A stretch of 64,000 bases of DNA from NCBI GenBank assembly GCA_014529385.2, contig CM043950.1, positions 66,916,935 to 66,980,934 of the forward strand, in the 5' to 3' direction. Numbering within the stretch: the stretch's first letter is position 1; each line of letters opens with the position of its first letter. Under the pieces are notes generated by a model. The model ran no database searches and was not told the origin of the DNA. It worked only from the letters and a program-made list of their open reading frames with translations. The position numbers and the translations under genes are program-made. Below, piece after piece: positions 1 to 12,557 of the stretch. The stretch is from Adiantum capillus-veneris (taxonomy: Eukaryota; Streptophyta; Polypodiopsida; Polypodiales; Pteridaceae).

Positions 1-1
1 T

Positions 2-2068
2 ATGTTCCTGTTGATCACATTGCCGGAAAGTTGGGATACTTTTTGCACAGCTTTGAGTAATTCTGCACCTCCAGATGGTTTGAACATAGCAGGTGTAGAA
101 GGAAGTCTGCTTACTGAAGAAACCAATAGAAAGACAATGGACAAAGGCAAAGGAATAGCCTTAGTTGTCAGGGGAAGGACCAAAGAAAAGTCCAAAGGTG
201 GAAAGATAAATCAGTCTCGTAGCAAGTCCAGCAGTGCTAAAGGCAAGAGTGACATAGAATGCTACCATTGTGGCAAGAAGGGTCACATGAAAAGAGACTG
301 CAGAGAATGGAAAGCAGAAAAAGGCAAAGAGAAAGCTGAAGACCATGGTGAGAAGAACAAGTCCTCAGTGAAGATTCAAGAAATAAATGTGACAAACACT
401 GTTGCAGAGGATGACAGTCTAGTGTCAGGAGACATCTACTTCTTGAAGAATACAATGGACTCAGCTCTTCTTACAGCATCTGATGGAAATGCACTGAGTG
501 ACTGGATTATAGACTCAGGGGCATCACTTCATGTGTCTCCAAACAAGGAGTGGTTTACTTCTTATGTGACCACTAAAGATCATGTTCGACTAGGCAATGG
601 GCAGACATGTGAGATCTTAGGTGTTGGAGATGTTCAATTGAAGTTTCAAAATGGCTCTTCTTTTATGCTGAAGAATGTGAGACATGTTCCCGCAATTACA
701 AAGAGCTTGATCAGCACAGGTTTACTTGATGATGCTGGCTACGTCACCACTTTTGGACAGAACATGTGGAAGATATCCAAGGGTTCTATGACAGTAGCAC
801 ATGGAGTAAAGTCTGGAGGACTTTACATGATTTATGTATCAAATGTCTCTAAAAATGTAATCAATGTAACCGAGCAGCCGAACGTTTCTTTGTGGCATAG
901 CCGGTTAGGACATATGTCCAAGAAGGGAATGGAAATCTTGTCTCAATCTGGTTATTTGCCTGGCTTTTCATTTAATGATTTTGAATTCTGTGAACATTGT
1001 CTGTATGGTAAGCAAACATAGCAGCCACATAAGCATAGAAGCAGTAGAAGAGATACACAGTTGGCACTTGTTCATAGTGATTTGTGTGGACCTATGCCTA
1101 ACCTATCTCTAGGGGGAGCTTCTTACTTTATGACATTTATAGATGATTACTCGAGGAAAGTATGGGTTTACTTTCTCAAGCACAAGGATGAAGCGTTTAG
1201 TGTTTTCAAAACGTTTGTGACACTTGTGGAGAATCAGAGTGGCAAGAAGCTTAAATGCTTACGCACTGAAAATGGTGGAGAGTATGTTTCAAAGGCCTTT
1301 CAGGACTTTTGTGAGTCAAAAGGTATAAAACGTGAACTTACTGCTCCTTACAATCCTCCTCAAAATGGTGTTGCTGAGAGGATGAATAGGACCATACAAG
1401 AGAAGGTCAGAAGTATGTTGTCTAATGCACAACTGCCAAATGGGTTTTGGGCTGAAGCTGTATCAACAGCTGTTCATCTTGTAAATAGATCTCCTAGCAA
1501 GGTTTTGCATAAGGATTCAGTGCAAGAGATGGTATGGTGAGGCAAAATGCCCTCATACAAGCATCTCAGAGTCTTTGGCTATGAGGCATATACTCACGTT
1601 CCAAAGGAATTTAGGAACAAACTTGAGCCAAAGAGTAGAAAGTGCATCTTTCTAGGCTATGGTAATTCTGGTGAGATGGGGTACAGACTTTGGGATCCCG
1701 AATCCAGAAAGGTTGTCCGCAACAATGATGTTCACTTTAATGAATCCAAATATCATTCTAAACCAGAGAGGGTTGAGGAGATTAGAAGAGTTGTCTTCCA
1801 AGAAGATGGATCTGCACGTGCAAGACAAAATGTCAGGGCTCAAGAGGAGCAAGGACAGGATAGAGTGGAACCAGAGGTTGTGGCTGAGCCTGAGCCACCT
1901 ATTGTGCGTAGATCTGGACGTGTCATGCGACCTCCTGATAGGTTTGTTCCATCTATGAACTATGTCATGTTGACTGATTGCAATGAGCCTTCATGTTACA
2001 AGGAAGCAGTGCAAATGAAGGACTCCGGGAATTGGCAATTGGCCATGCAGTCAGAGATGACATTGTGA
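2..2068 (+). pseudogene. Ty1/copia polyprotein fragment (copia A): gag end, protease, integrase
   Basis: This is the 5' and middle part of a Copia polyprotein, entering from the window edge. A CCHC zinc knuckle (CYHCGKKGHMKRDC) lies near 270-312. The aspartic protease motif DSGASLH follows near 510-530, then a GAG-pre-integrase segment (LWHSRLGHMS) and an integrase core with LVHSDLCGPM, RTENGGEY and the catalytic-Glu region NGVAERMNRT near 1365-1395. All three open stretches (2-1021, 1061-1540, 1547-2068) share one frame, so only the stops at 1019-1021 (TAG) and 1538-1540 (TGA) break it. The product ends at MQSEMTL just before reverse transcriptase would begin. The RT and RNase H domains are absent, and a different Copia fragment starts immediately afterwards. 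It is a recent but dead element. Confidence 0.9.
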
Positions 2069-2079
2069 TGGTGATATCC

Positions 2080-3856
2080 AAAGTGGGCATTTATTGCAGA
2101 GTGCACTTATGATCCTTCTTTTTGTGATTCATGTATGCCAGTTGCTGTAGATTCACATGTGTGGTACTTTCATAGTGGTGCTACAAAGCACATTACCTCA
2201 CATTGTGACTTGTTTACCTCGGGCTTACCTCTCTCAAGTCCATTCCTCATGGAAATATAGTCACTTGTACCAATGATGCCTCTTATCCAATCCAAGGATT
2301 TGGAAAGATTGTGATGACTACTGCAAATGGCAATTATTTCCCACTTGTTGACGTACTTTATGTACCTAGGATAGAAAATAACCTTTTGTGTGTGTTTGCA
2401 CTTGCTAGATTTGGTCTTGTTGTGAAATTTGTGGATGACAGATGTACAGTTCATGATTTCAGTTTTGGTGGTGAAATTGTTGCATCTGGAATTTTGTGTC
2501 ATGAGAAATATAAACTCACTTTGTATGACAAGTGTGCAATATATTATGCAAATGCAGTTGTGGATTCAAAGGCTGTTTCACATGCAAAACTTTAGCATGC
2601 ATGTTTTGGACATCTGAATTTTTCCATTTTACGACATTTGCAAAAATATGATATGGTTGCTTCTTTGCCGTCTCTTGAAGCACCTGTGAAGAATGTTTGT
2701 GAAGGATTTGTTTTGGGTAATATGTAGTGTTTGAAGTTTCCAAAGGATGGGTCAATTAGGACTACACACAGATTGCAACTTGCACATAGTGACGTTTGTG
2801 GGCATATGCAAACTTCATCCTTAGGAAATTACATGTACTTGGTGACTTCCATTGATGATTACTCCAAGCATCCATGGGTGTATCCTCTTAAATCTAAGTT
2901 TGAAGTGTTTATGTGCTTCAAGAAATTTCTGGCTATGGCTGAAAATGTCTCTAAATGTACTCTGGACACCCTCCGTTCAGATCGAGGGGGTAGTATATGT
3001 CTCATGAGGTTAACGCATTTTTGGCTAGTCATGGGATAAAACAACAAATTACAGTGCCATATACACCTCAACAAAATGGTGTTGCTGAAAATAAAAATAC
3101 GTCGCTATGTAAATGGCACGATGTATGGTCAAGAGTTAAGCTTTTCCACATTTGTTTTGGCTTGAAGCCATCACGTATGCTACTTATGTACTTAACAAGT
3201 GTCCTACAAAAGCTTTGCAGTCTATGACTCCTTATGAAGCTTGGCATGATATGAAGCCATCTATTGATCACATGCGTGTTTTTTATTGTTTAGATTATTC
3301 TTTAGTGCCACAAACGTAGCACAAAAAATTGGATGATAAGGTTGTTAAATGCATTTTTGTTAATTACAGTAATAAAAGCAAAGGTTATTGGTTATACCAT
3401 CGGCAAACAAAATGTATCTTGGTGTCATGAGATATTGTGTTTGCGAATGATTCTATTGAGCCTTTGTTGTCATGTACTAGAGACAGTAATGTAAGCCCAC
3501 AAGACATTTATGACAGTTTTCTCCCTTTTTTTAATGGTGGAAACATGCATGTAAATTCCAATGAGGCAAATGTACATCTTATGGGGGTTTCTAAAAATGG
3601 TACAAATGAGCCTATTTTTGATGCAGATATACGTGATGTACTTGATGTGGAAAGGCCCGAGAATGAGCAGACTAGAGGTATGCCAAAATGGATGGTGCAT
3701 ACTATGCATGATAGTAAATTGGATGCACCTATGTCTAGTCGTACTCATTCAGGTTCTTGCCATGTATCTTATGTATCAAATTGTTATGCTTTAGTTCTTT
3801 CTAGTTTATGTGATGTGAAGGAACCTCTGTTTATTGTTGATGAAGCACATAACTAA
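2080..3856 (+). pseudogene. Ty1/copia polyprotein fragment (copia B): protease to integrase/linker, degenerate
   Basis: This is a second, more decayed Copia fragment abutting copia A in the same orientation. A protease-like WYFHSGATKHI near 2160-2195 has His where the catalytic Asp belongs. A protease C-terminal segment (LVDVLYVPRIENNLLC) and a GAG-pre-integrase remnant (HACFGHLNFS) follow. Integrase blocks are LAHSDVCGHM near 2780, LRSDRGGS near 2970 and TPQQNGVAEN near 3065. The linker after integrase (YEAWHDMKPS, then a tail ending VDEAHN at 3856) is present, but RT and RNase H are not. Reading it needs at least three frames and several stops. The family resembles the RT/RNase H fragment at 38657-39982, but whether the two are halves of one element cannot be settled by eye. 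Confidence 0.8.
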
Positions 3857-5660
3857 AAGTAGGAGAGGACTTATCTGACTGCTTCTTTCCAAATACTTGT
3901 GTCCTTAAGGGTATGCTTATAGTAAGCTCAAAAGTGGAAGTAATCCACATTGTGGTCTATGTCATAGGTGTTTGTGAAGCAGTGACAACATTATCAAAGT
4001 CATTTGGTTAAGTTTAGTCAGACACACACTTGTACTGCCTTAAAATTTGTGTAAACATAATAGAGGTAATGATGTTAATCACTTTTACATAAGCAACAAC
4101 TAGAAAAATCTAACAATGAGTCATTTGAAGAAGACAAAATCAAGAAAATCCACAAATTTGTAAGTGCTACAAATTTAAAGCCTTGCAAATGTGTCTATAA
4201 TGTTTAATAACATCAATTTATAAAGAAGCTGTGTAAAATCCATATAAGGAACCTTAGTATAATTAGTCATGCATAGTCCACATAAAGATTCCCATCACAA
4301 GGTCGTCTCTCCCCCCTTTGCAAGTGAGACATCTACAACAGGGATGCCTCTCCATAACTTCAACTCCTCGATGAGGGGATCGAGGTAGACGTCAATGTTT
4401 GACACTTTGTACTTACTTGGAATAAGCAAAAAGAGGTCACAAAAACAAGCTTATAGTAGAAGTGTTTGCAGATATTATCAAATTGAGTTCTCTACTAGGA
4501 TTAATTAAAAATAGGTCATATTTGTTATTTGTTAGCCAATGTGTTCATGTGTATGTGGGTGGGGGAAGGGGAGAAGAGAAGAATATATGTTTAGAAAGTT
4601 AGCATTAACCACCATTAAATAAAATGTTGACGAGGTTGCTAAGATGAGCAAAAAATTCATGAATGTCAAGCTGCGTGCTCGTGGAAAAAGAATCACAATG
4701 ATAACAAAAGGATCATAAAAATCATCCCATAATAAAACCACAAATTATAATTAAATTCATTCATTAAAAGGGTCAATGAGATCCTACTAGCATTGCTATG
4801 TAGGCTATTGAAATTAAGTATTTCCCTTTTGTGATGCACATTGATACTATCTAATTTTGAAGTCTCACACAAGGCTTTTGGGAGGCTTCTATGCCTCTAA
4901 GTTACTGCTAAAAGTGTGGTAGTTACTAGAGCATAAATGATAGCACCCCTTCAGTCAACCGTTGTGGACTGTGAGCGGATTGCAACCCTTACGCACCCTG
5001 CTGGAAAACCCCAAGAGAGAGATAGGGCAAGAGAGAGAGATTGAGAGGATGAAGAGTTTATGCACCATCATGAATAAACAATGATTGCTTGGCTCTATGA
5101 CAATGATAAACATGATTAAATCAAATATAAACACTTCCACAATACCAATTCCAAGATCATATTGCAAGGAAATACAATAGTTCAAGAACCGTGTTTCTTG
5201 TTAACATGAGGATGTGTCCAAAAGCCTAAAAGACCATGCTATTGTGTAAAGGTAGGAAAAAAAGTGGACAAACATCTCAAATTTTGAAAGGTAGCTGCCT
5301 CTAGGTGTCCCAACGTAGTCTTGGTCTCTTTTTACACTATCAATGAGATAGATGATGGGTGATATATGAATGATTGGATCCTATTGAAGGAAAAAAATTC
5401 GCTTCAACTTGATACGTTTTAGCACCTTGCTATTCAATTGAGGCCAATCCTCAAGATAAATATGAATTAATAGCTCCATGGAGACTTGGAGGCCTAGGGA
5501 TCTTCAAGGTCATGAGAAGATGGCAATTTTCAAAGCCATGTGGCTGATTGTGTGGTTATAGAGGAACTCCTACATGGTGATAGCTTGATAATTGAAACAT
5601 GCATGGGACCATTGGTAGCAATGATATCCTTAACTTGAGAATAGGGAATGTAAGATCAAT
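3857..5660. other. Non-coding stretch, nothing recognised
   Basis: This is AT-rich DNA following the copia B linker. I see no convincing protein motifs, RNA genes or LTR ends. Short ORFs at 4532-4741 and 4955-5185 on the minus strand look like chance. Confidence 0.5.
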
Positions 5661-5678
5661 GTGTGTGTGTGTGTGCGC

Positions 5679-5726
<48 letters not shown>
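5661..5726. repeat. Compound microsatellite (GT)n-(GA)n
   Basis: A GT run passes through a GCGCAT interruption into about 45 bases of GA. It creates a spurious ERERER-rich reading frame. Confidence 0.95.
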
Positions 5727-5730
<4 letters not shown>

Positions 5731-6213
5731 GTATGTTCATAATTGTCATTACTCCAAGTGCATCCACATTAATGATCATGCATTCTGCAAGTCCTTTGAT
5801 CACCATTCATGTAGCTATGATTCCTTCTAAATGCGTCATCTCTATTGTGGTATATTTGTCTTTTAGACCTGCTCTCATGTCTATCATATGCTCATTTGAT
5901 AGGTTCTCCCTCTAAAATCCTCATAAGGTTGAATAGGGATGCTTCCTTATGTGCTTCTCTTTCTATGCAATCTTGCTTTTAGGGGAGGATGACATACTTC
6001 AAAAATCTCCTACTCATGGTCATTATATAGATTCTCCCTCTAAAATCCTTGCAAGACTGAATATGGATGCTTCCTTACGTACTTCTTTTTCTATCAAATC
6101 TGCTTTTATGGGATGATGATGTACTTCAAAAATTCAATGCCATTCTCTTTGAGGTTTTCTATAAATGCTCACTCATTGTGTGTGGGATCATTGCAATAAG
6201 AAAGAGAGATAGT

Positions 6214-6215
<2 letters not shown>

Positions 6216-6303
<88 letters not shown>

Positions 6304-6309
6304 TGTGTA
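6216..6309. repeat. Compound microsatellite (GT)n-(GA)n-(GT)n
   Basis: About 30 bases of GT are followed by about 56 bases of GA and a short GT tail. Flanking DNA from 5727 to 6893 shows no gene, apart from two similar blocks near 5900-5960 and 6025-6090 that share the phrase 'ttctccctctaaaatcctc' and its variants. Confidence 0.95.
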
Positions 6310-6892
6310 AGAGAGCATGCATTGGTGTAAAGTAGGGGTTGAATTGTCCTAACACAAGAGATGGGGGTTTGCATGGCTGGGCAGCAAATCAAGATTTCCT
6401 ACAACCGCATGAATTTTGAAGACAAAAAAGGAGTTTGTGTTGAGCCACCAAAAAAGTAGATTTGCAAGCAAGTTAAAAAAGAGAAGCATCAAATTGCTTA
6501 TGTACAACAAGGTTTATATATCATAAGATTATTTGGGACTTGCAAGTTTACAGGCCACAAATCAGGTAAACTGGTTCAAAGCACTCTATGATGTTAATAG
6601 CTTACCAATGCATTTGTTGACTTATCATACAAGCAAATCAACATGAGAAGGTTTGACGTGCTTTGTTGGAGCCAGCCAAACAACTGAGAAATTTTTTGGC
6701 TTCTATTACCATTCTCAAATATTTCTGGGAGGATTCTTAATTATAATATGCGAGGAAATATCCAAAAAATGTCCCAAACTTGGTATGAATAATTTTGCAA
6801 AAAAAAAATTCTATTCAAATTATGCCATTGTTCATTATGGGATATTACCTTCCAAAGTTTGAATATGCTATGAGCATACAAATTTGGTGGGG

Positions 6893-6893
<1 letters not shown>

Positions 6894-6933
<40 letters not shown>
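6894..6933. repeat. Poly-G homopolymer, 40 consecutive G
   Basis: There is an uninterrupted run of 40 G preceded by GGTGGGGC. It can be a true homopolymer with strong G-quadruplex potential or a sequencing/assembly artefact. Flanking DNA is ordinary and AT-rich. Confidence 0.9.
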
Positions 6934-7249
6934 CTTTACAACTATATGTGCATGATCATTCAATGTGTGATGATATGCACCAAGCCAAGGGGCTTACAAC
7001 TACGTATAATGAGGTTTAAGTACATTAGACTCCACGAGTATGAGCTAGAGTGAAAGTAACATACTTCAAGCGTCATGGCTATGAGCCAGATTCAATCAAG
7101 GATTGCAAAATTAGATTGAATTTTCCTCTTAGCTGAGCTCTTTTTTTGGAGATTCAAACAATCAAAACCAAACCATACTATAACTAGAAGCAAGGTTTTT
7201 GCCCCTTGTCCATGATCTGTCATGGATTCTAGATTTCTTAATAGTGCAA

Positions 7250-8170
7250 GGCACTTAAGGATATTGGTTAACACGATGGTATTGGTTAAGAATATAGATG
7301 TAGGTACTTCATTGTGGCCAAGGGATTACCAATGTATTCTAGGTAGCATACAAGGTGTGTTTGTACAATGGACTTAGTTCCACATAAGCAATTCTTTCAC
7401 TTTCGGTACGACACATGATTCCTTTAGAATAGGTAAGATTTTATTTGTTTCTAGTGACTTTTATTGATGATTCATGAACATGTTGCAAGAATCAATCATA
7501 TTTTTCACCTTCTACTCATTAGCACATGAGACTTGTATATTCGTTTTTACTCATTGCATATGATTGCATCCAAAGACACTATACATATCATTGATTCTAT
7601 GCACAGGGTGCATGCATTATAGAAGTTGTTGTCATTTTTGTATTTGATAAGCATGGCCTAGACATCAAGTAGAAAATTCATGTGATAACATGAACCCTCT
7701 CAGAGAGCCTTAAGGGTATTTATTGACACTATGGTGTCAATTAAGACTATAGAGGTAGGTACTTCATTGTGGCCAAGGGCTTATCAATGTATTCTAGGTA
7801 GCATGCAAGGTGTGTTAGTACAGTGGACTTAGTTCCACATAAGCAATTCTTTCACTTCTGATACGACACAGGATTCCTTTAGAAAAGGTAAGATTTTGTT
7901 TTTTTCTAGTGATTTTTATTGATGATTATGAAGATGTTGCAGGAATCAATCATAGTTTTCACCTTCTCCTTAATAGCACTTGAGGTTGGTATGTTTGTTT
8001 TTACTGATTGCATATGATTGCATCCCAAGACACTATACATATCATTGGTTCTATGCACAAGGTGCATGCATTATTAAAAAAATTGTTATTTTTTTATTTT
8101 ATAGGCATGGCCTAGCCACGAAGAAGCAAATTCATGTGATAACATGAACCATCTAAGAGAGCCTCAAGGT
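7250..8170. repeat. Tandem direct duplication, unit about 455 bp
   Basis: Two diverged copies lie head to tail. The phrase beginning GTAGGTACTTCATTGTGG is at 7300 and again at 7755. The similarity continues through GGACTTAGTTCCACATAAGC, CACTATACATATCATTG and the closing GTGATAACATGAACC, near 7680 and 8136. Small indels and substitutions separate the copies. No protein is visible. Confidence 0.85.
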
Positions 8171-8179
8171 AAGAAATCT

Positions 8180-8490
8180 CTTGTTTACAGTGTTGTTCTA
8201 TGGACTTACACATTTAGGATTGAGTTATGCTTATCAAACATATCTCTTTAATCTATGCAAGGCATATCTTAAACAAAAAGAATACCTGGTATCATTCCTT
8301 TCTTTGAGTTTTTGCCAATATTTCTCTTTTTTACAGTGTTGTTCTATGGACTTGCACTTACACATTTAGGATTGAGTTATTCTGATCAAACATATCTCTT
8401 AAATCTATGCAAGGCATATCTTAAACAAAAACATTTAAAGAATACCTAGTATCATTCCTTTCTTTGGGTTTTTGCCAATCTTTCTCTCAA
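8180..8490. repeat. Second tandem duplication, unit about 146 bp
   Basis: TACAGTGTTGTTCTATGGAC begins at 8186 and again at 8332. Both copies continue through GCAAGGCATATCTTAAACAA to TTTTGCCAAT. This directly follows the 455-bp duplication and precedes a purine-rich stretch at 8488-8498 that could be a polypurine tract. Confidence 0.8.
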
Positions 8491-11309
8491 TGGGGAGATA
8501 TGATAGTTTAAATGATCCAGTTGTGAATAGGATTGCAACATGATATTGCTTTGTTTATAGAAACGGATGTGTCTTTGGAAGCACATTGTTTGGGTCCAAG
8601 GGGACTTGTGTACGACACATCACTCCATAAGTGTTGATGGTCATAATTGGCCTCTTCAAACTTATACTTTCAAGGAAATAAGTTCTTACAATGATAATTG
8701 ATAAATAGTTATTTATTGTGTACCTGATGGGTGGAAAAATTATGTGGACTATGGACTATGGAAAAGGATAGAAAATTTATGGATGTTTCATTATTAAAGT
8801 GCCCTTTATGAGCTATGCAAAAGGATAGCAAGTTTATGGAAATTTCATTATTAAAGTGATCTTCATGAACCATGGTCAATTTATGTCGGGGTGGACAGTT
8901 TGTAATCATTTTGAGCATTCAAGAAATCTCTAAGTAAATACATGCAAGAGGAAAATGATTACTCTTGCACAAGGGAAATTGTAGCCAGTGCTTATGTCCT
9001 TTTTCTCTTCTCTCACCTTTCCTCTCTCCGCGCATGTGTAGCACTCCGCTCTAGGAGGTGCACTTGAACGTGCTCTGCTTCTCTCTCTCCCACTCTTTAT
9101 TCTCAAATTATGTATATCTTTGATTATGTGCTTGTGCAATTTGCGAGGTATGTAGATCTATTGATTTTATTGCGTGTAGCATGTTGTCTCATGTATTTTG
9201 CAAGCACATCGTGCTCCCGTCTATTGTAGTGGTATCAGAGCACAAGCTACACTCTAGTAACCACATACTCTGATAATCAATAGCTAAGTATTTTGTTTTC
9301 TTATGTTCGCGATGTCATTAGATTGAGTCAACTTGTAGAACTAGCTACATAACATCATTAGTGGCATTGTAAATTGATTGGAGACCAATTTTTTTTTCTT
9401 TTTCTCATTGTAGTAAGATAATTAGTGTAAGCATGTTAATTACACATATAATAGCATTATTCCACTTTCATAGAGATGCCCCATGGATGGCAAGTGATGC
9501 AAAGAAAACATGTGGGATTCGTTTATGATGGGGTTAACTTGAAACTTACGTCAAGACAAAACCTTAAACTCTTAAGAGACTCGTTGTTTTCTTAAGGTCT
9601 TGTTTGAGTAGATACTAAAATAAAATAGGAACTAAGGGATTATAACTCAAGGAACTCACTCAAAAATTTTAAATAGGATTAAAACTTTACCGAGAAGATT
9701 TGACATGGATAGCCCTAGCATAACATAGAAGATTTAAGTGTGAACTTTGTCTTACATGTTTGAAAAAGGCCGACACAGGTGTTTACCTGTGGGATGCAAC
9801 GTGGGATGGTCCTTTTTGGGTAGGATTGATAGAGGAACCTTGGAAAGACTAGGAACCTAAATGGGCTATTCCGTAATTGTCCTCATCAGCCGAACCTTTG
9901 CTCTACTTCTCTGATTATTGATTTAAAAAGAATCTATAGTAGATTATTTTCGTAAGCCTTTCCCACACAAGATAAATAAAAATAAGAATTGTAAATTGTG
10001 TCATGGTTCCGCCTCTACACGTGACGGAGGAGACAGGATACCCGAGTCCTGGGACAAGGATAGGGATATGCCTGGAGGAGTATATGTGATTGCTTGAAAG
10101 ATAACTAGATAGTTTTACTAATACTAAAGGAAAAAGGAAGTAAAATATTCTATAAAGGAAAAAGGTGGGAACGACATGATAAATGCACACTTGCAAGGGT
10201 ATGCAACAGTTTGCATGCTACTTTTAAATGCTTGAAATGTCTTCTTGGTTCGACATGATTGGAATACCATTTTCTAGTATCAAAGTTCTACCAAACATCG
10301 AGCAAACTTATTCGAGCAAACTCAAAACCGAGCAAAGTTATTAAGTGAGTTTCTCAAGTATATGTATACTTCTTCTATAGAGAGAGATTTCTCCAAACCC
10401 AAACAATAAATATCAGCACCATTGCTAGTCTCTGATGGTATCAGCCTCACTCTCTTTCTCTCAATCATTGTTTATCAATAATTAATTGGTAAACATTTGT
10501 AGCCATTAAAGCCTACAAACCTTTGCTATATATTTGTTGGCTTATTTCTTCATTAATAACAAAATAATGTGGGTAGCAACGCTATGATTCTATCCTAAGC
10601 TATCCACCTTTTCACAGGTACTAGCCTTGATATTAACTAAGCATCTCACAGAGGTTCAACTTTATGGCCTCCGTATGTGGACTCAACTTTGGCCTTCATA
10701 ATATGAGGGTGGCATTCAAATTTCACATAGTATATCCCGCTTCATGCATCAATTGAACAACTTCTTTCACAAAGATTAAAGATGCGGCTCCTTTCCATTT
10801 TGGATCATTGTTTGGAAAAATCTAGTAGACGTCAGGAAGGCCATAATTTGGTTGAAGCAAAATTCAATCTCTTTTGAGCTTTTGTCTACTCAAGATTGAT
10901 GAGGTGGTATAGAAATCTTGCTAGCTGGAATATGAGGGAAAGAATTGCATTGTATTGACAACGCATTGTATTGACCATGTCCATCCACCAGGAAGAATGC
11001 TGCTAAGTGAGAGAAGCTTCTTAGATATCTCTCTCTCTCTCTCTAAAAAAAAGAGAGAAACAATATCACTATCACCGAGACAATAAGCAGTATGTTTTCA
11101 ACGGATACAAAATGTCTTTACAACAAAATTTCCAGCCTGGAGAATCTCCAGGAAAAAGTCTTTGCACTTCGAGAGACAGAGCTAACTAGATCTATCTGAT
11201 CTTTGCCTTATCTTTCTTCGCTTTCTCTTCAACTTGTGTATTCTCCCACTTAAATCTTAGCCCTCATGAAAACCATTTCAACACGTGAACACAACCAGCC
11301 TCCTTCATA

Positions 11310-11310
<1 letters not shown>
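8491..11310. other. Non-coding stretch with a probable LTR remnant
   Basis: A GGGGAGAT purine run (8491-8498) precedes DNA ending at the primer binding site at 9230-9241. About 8500-9225 may therefore be an LTR, though I cannot fix its ends. From 9242 to 11310 I see no motifs beyond a short (CT)n-A8-(GA)n hairpin near 11031-11058. Confidence 0.4.
9230..9241 (+). other. Primer binding site, initiator tRNA-Met type
   Basis: TGGTATCAGAGC is the standard plant LTR-retrotransposon sequence complementary to the 3' end of initiator tRNA-Met. No gag follows, so this is an orphan leader remnant. Confidence 0.7.

Positions 11311-11313
<3 letters not shown>

Positions 11314-11353
<40 letters not shown>
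11314..11353. repeat. (TC)20 microsatellite immediately 5' of the LINE
   Basis: Forty bases of perfect TC end where the LINE 5' leader (CAGCTGTTTT) begins. A near-identical 41-base TC tract follows the LINE 3' end at 15987-16027. Confidence 0.95.
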
Positions 11354-11356
<3 letters not shown>

Positions 11357-11576
11357 TGTTTTTTGACCTAGTAGACAACAGTCCACTCTTTTGATCATAA
11401 CTTCTTCATCCGAACTCCGATTTGGGTGATCTATAGCCTCAATCTAAGAACTCAAAGTCCTCTACGCATTGATGTAAAGACATAAATTTTCAGAGTTATG
11501 GAAGGCATTTCTATAGCAGCATTTCCGAAGTGAACAGGTTCAACAAAATTGATTCTCATCTCCTATTTTACATACA

Positions 11577-12551
11577 ATGTCTTCCGGCACTCGCAAGGGT
11601 TCTTCTTCTTCAACAAGGTCCACAACCATTGTGGAAAATGATCCAAAATCTCCTAAGTGTGGAGATAGCAACACAACCACCCAACCAACGACATCGGAAA
11701 CCATGATCATGGCGTACTTGGTATCATTGCAAGAGACCGTAAACAAACAAGGCGAAGACTTACTAGCACTTGCAATGGAGAATGGCACACTAAGAGTACT
11801 TGTGGTTGAGAATGAGAATCTCAAGAGGACACTTGAGATGCAAACAACACGTTTGATGCAACTTGAAGAGGAAGTCAAGGAATGTAAACGCTCTCTTGTG
11901 GACTTGAATGCTTTGAAGGAGCGGATGAGCAAAGTAGAGCATGACCATGTATTGAAAGAGGAGAAATTTGACACTATGAGCCGGGATGTATGCGACATGA
12001 AAAATGTATGCACAAACAAGTCTTGGGCTGATGTATGTGGTAGCAATGCGGTTTCTAATTCCTCACTCATGCAAGCTATGGTTCAAACAAAGAATGTTGA
12101 GAATGTGGATGTGGAGGAGTTGAAGGAACGGGAGGTGGAGGAGTTGAAGGAACGGGAGCGACGTTCCAAGAACATTGTTATTCGTGGAATTCCCGAAGAG
12201 AAGTTAGAGACACCTCCTTCTCTTGCCATTGTTATTGAAGATTTCTTCAAAACCCACTTTGGCATGTCCGGAGTTATGGTCTATGGAGCACATAGAGTGG
12301 GGAAGCAAGAAGCTCCTCGCTCGGGAGAACGGCCAATTGTATGCACCATGCCAGATGAGACCAAGCGAAAGATTATCCTTGATAATAGTTGGATCTATTT
12401 GAGGAATACAAAATGTTTTGTATGTGAAGATCTCACTATTAAGCAACAAAATATGCGCCGCAAGGCATATGAGGAAAAGAATAATAAAAACAAGGAGATC
12501 TCTCATGAAGAAAATGTGCCCAAGGAGGAGGCAAGTCTCTCAAGCAAATAG
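11577..12551 (+). CDS. LINE ORF1-like protein (coiled coil plus RRM-like domain)
   Basis: This is a 324-residue product. It has a Ser/Thr-rich N-terminus and a long charged heptad-like region (about residues 40-130, with LQETVNKQ and NLKRTLEMQ) typical of a coiled coil. A duplicated EVEELKER segment precedes a domain like the L1 ORF1p RNA-recognition module: RRSKNIVIRGIPEE near residue 205, AHRVGK near 240, RPIVCTM, and FVCEDLTIKQQNMRRKA near 285. In L1-like elements this protein coats the element RNA as a nucleic-acid chaperone. It ends with TAG at 12549-12551 in the same frame as the following endonuclease/RT region. The two may be one interrupted ORF or may be joined by readthrough. Confidence 0.75.
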   Translation: MSSGTRKGSSSSTRSTTIVENDPKSPKCGDSNTTTQPTTSETMIMAYLVSLQETVNKQGEDLLALAMENGTLRVLVVENENLKRTLEMQTTRLMQLEEEVKECKRSLVDLNALKERMSKVEHDHVLKEEKFDTMSRDVCDMKNVCTNKSWADVCGSNAVSNSSLMQAMVQTKNVENVDVEELKEREVEELKERERRSKNIVIRGIPEEKLETPPSLAIVIEDFFKTHFGMSGVMVYGAHRVGKQEAPRSGERPIVCTMPDETKRKIILDNSWIYLRNTKCFVCEDLTIKQQNMRRKAYEEKNNKNKEISHEENVPKEEASLSSK

Positions 12552-12557
12552 GGATGC

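Noticed and set aside
7250-8490. CRISPR-like or other short regularly spaced repeats
   Set aside because: There are only two copies per unit, with long units and plant context. Nothing in the window fits a CRISPR array.
11540-12070. 176-residue minus-strand ORF opposite LINE ORF1
   Set aside because: It lies antisense to a well-supported coding region and has no recognisable domain.
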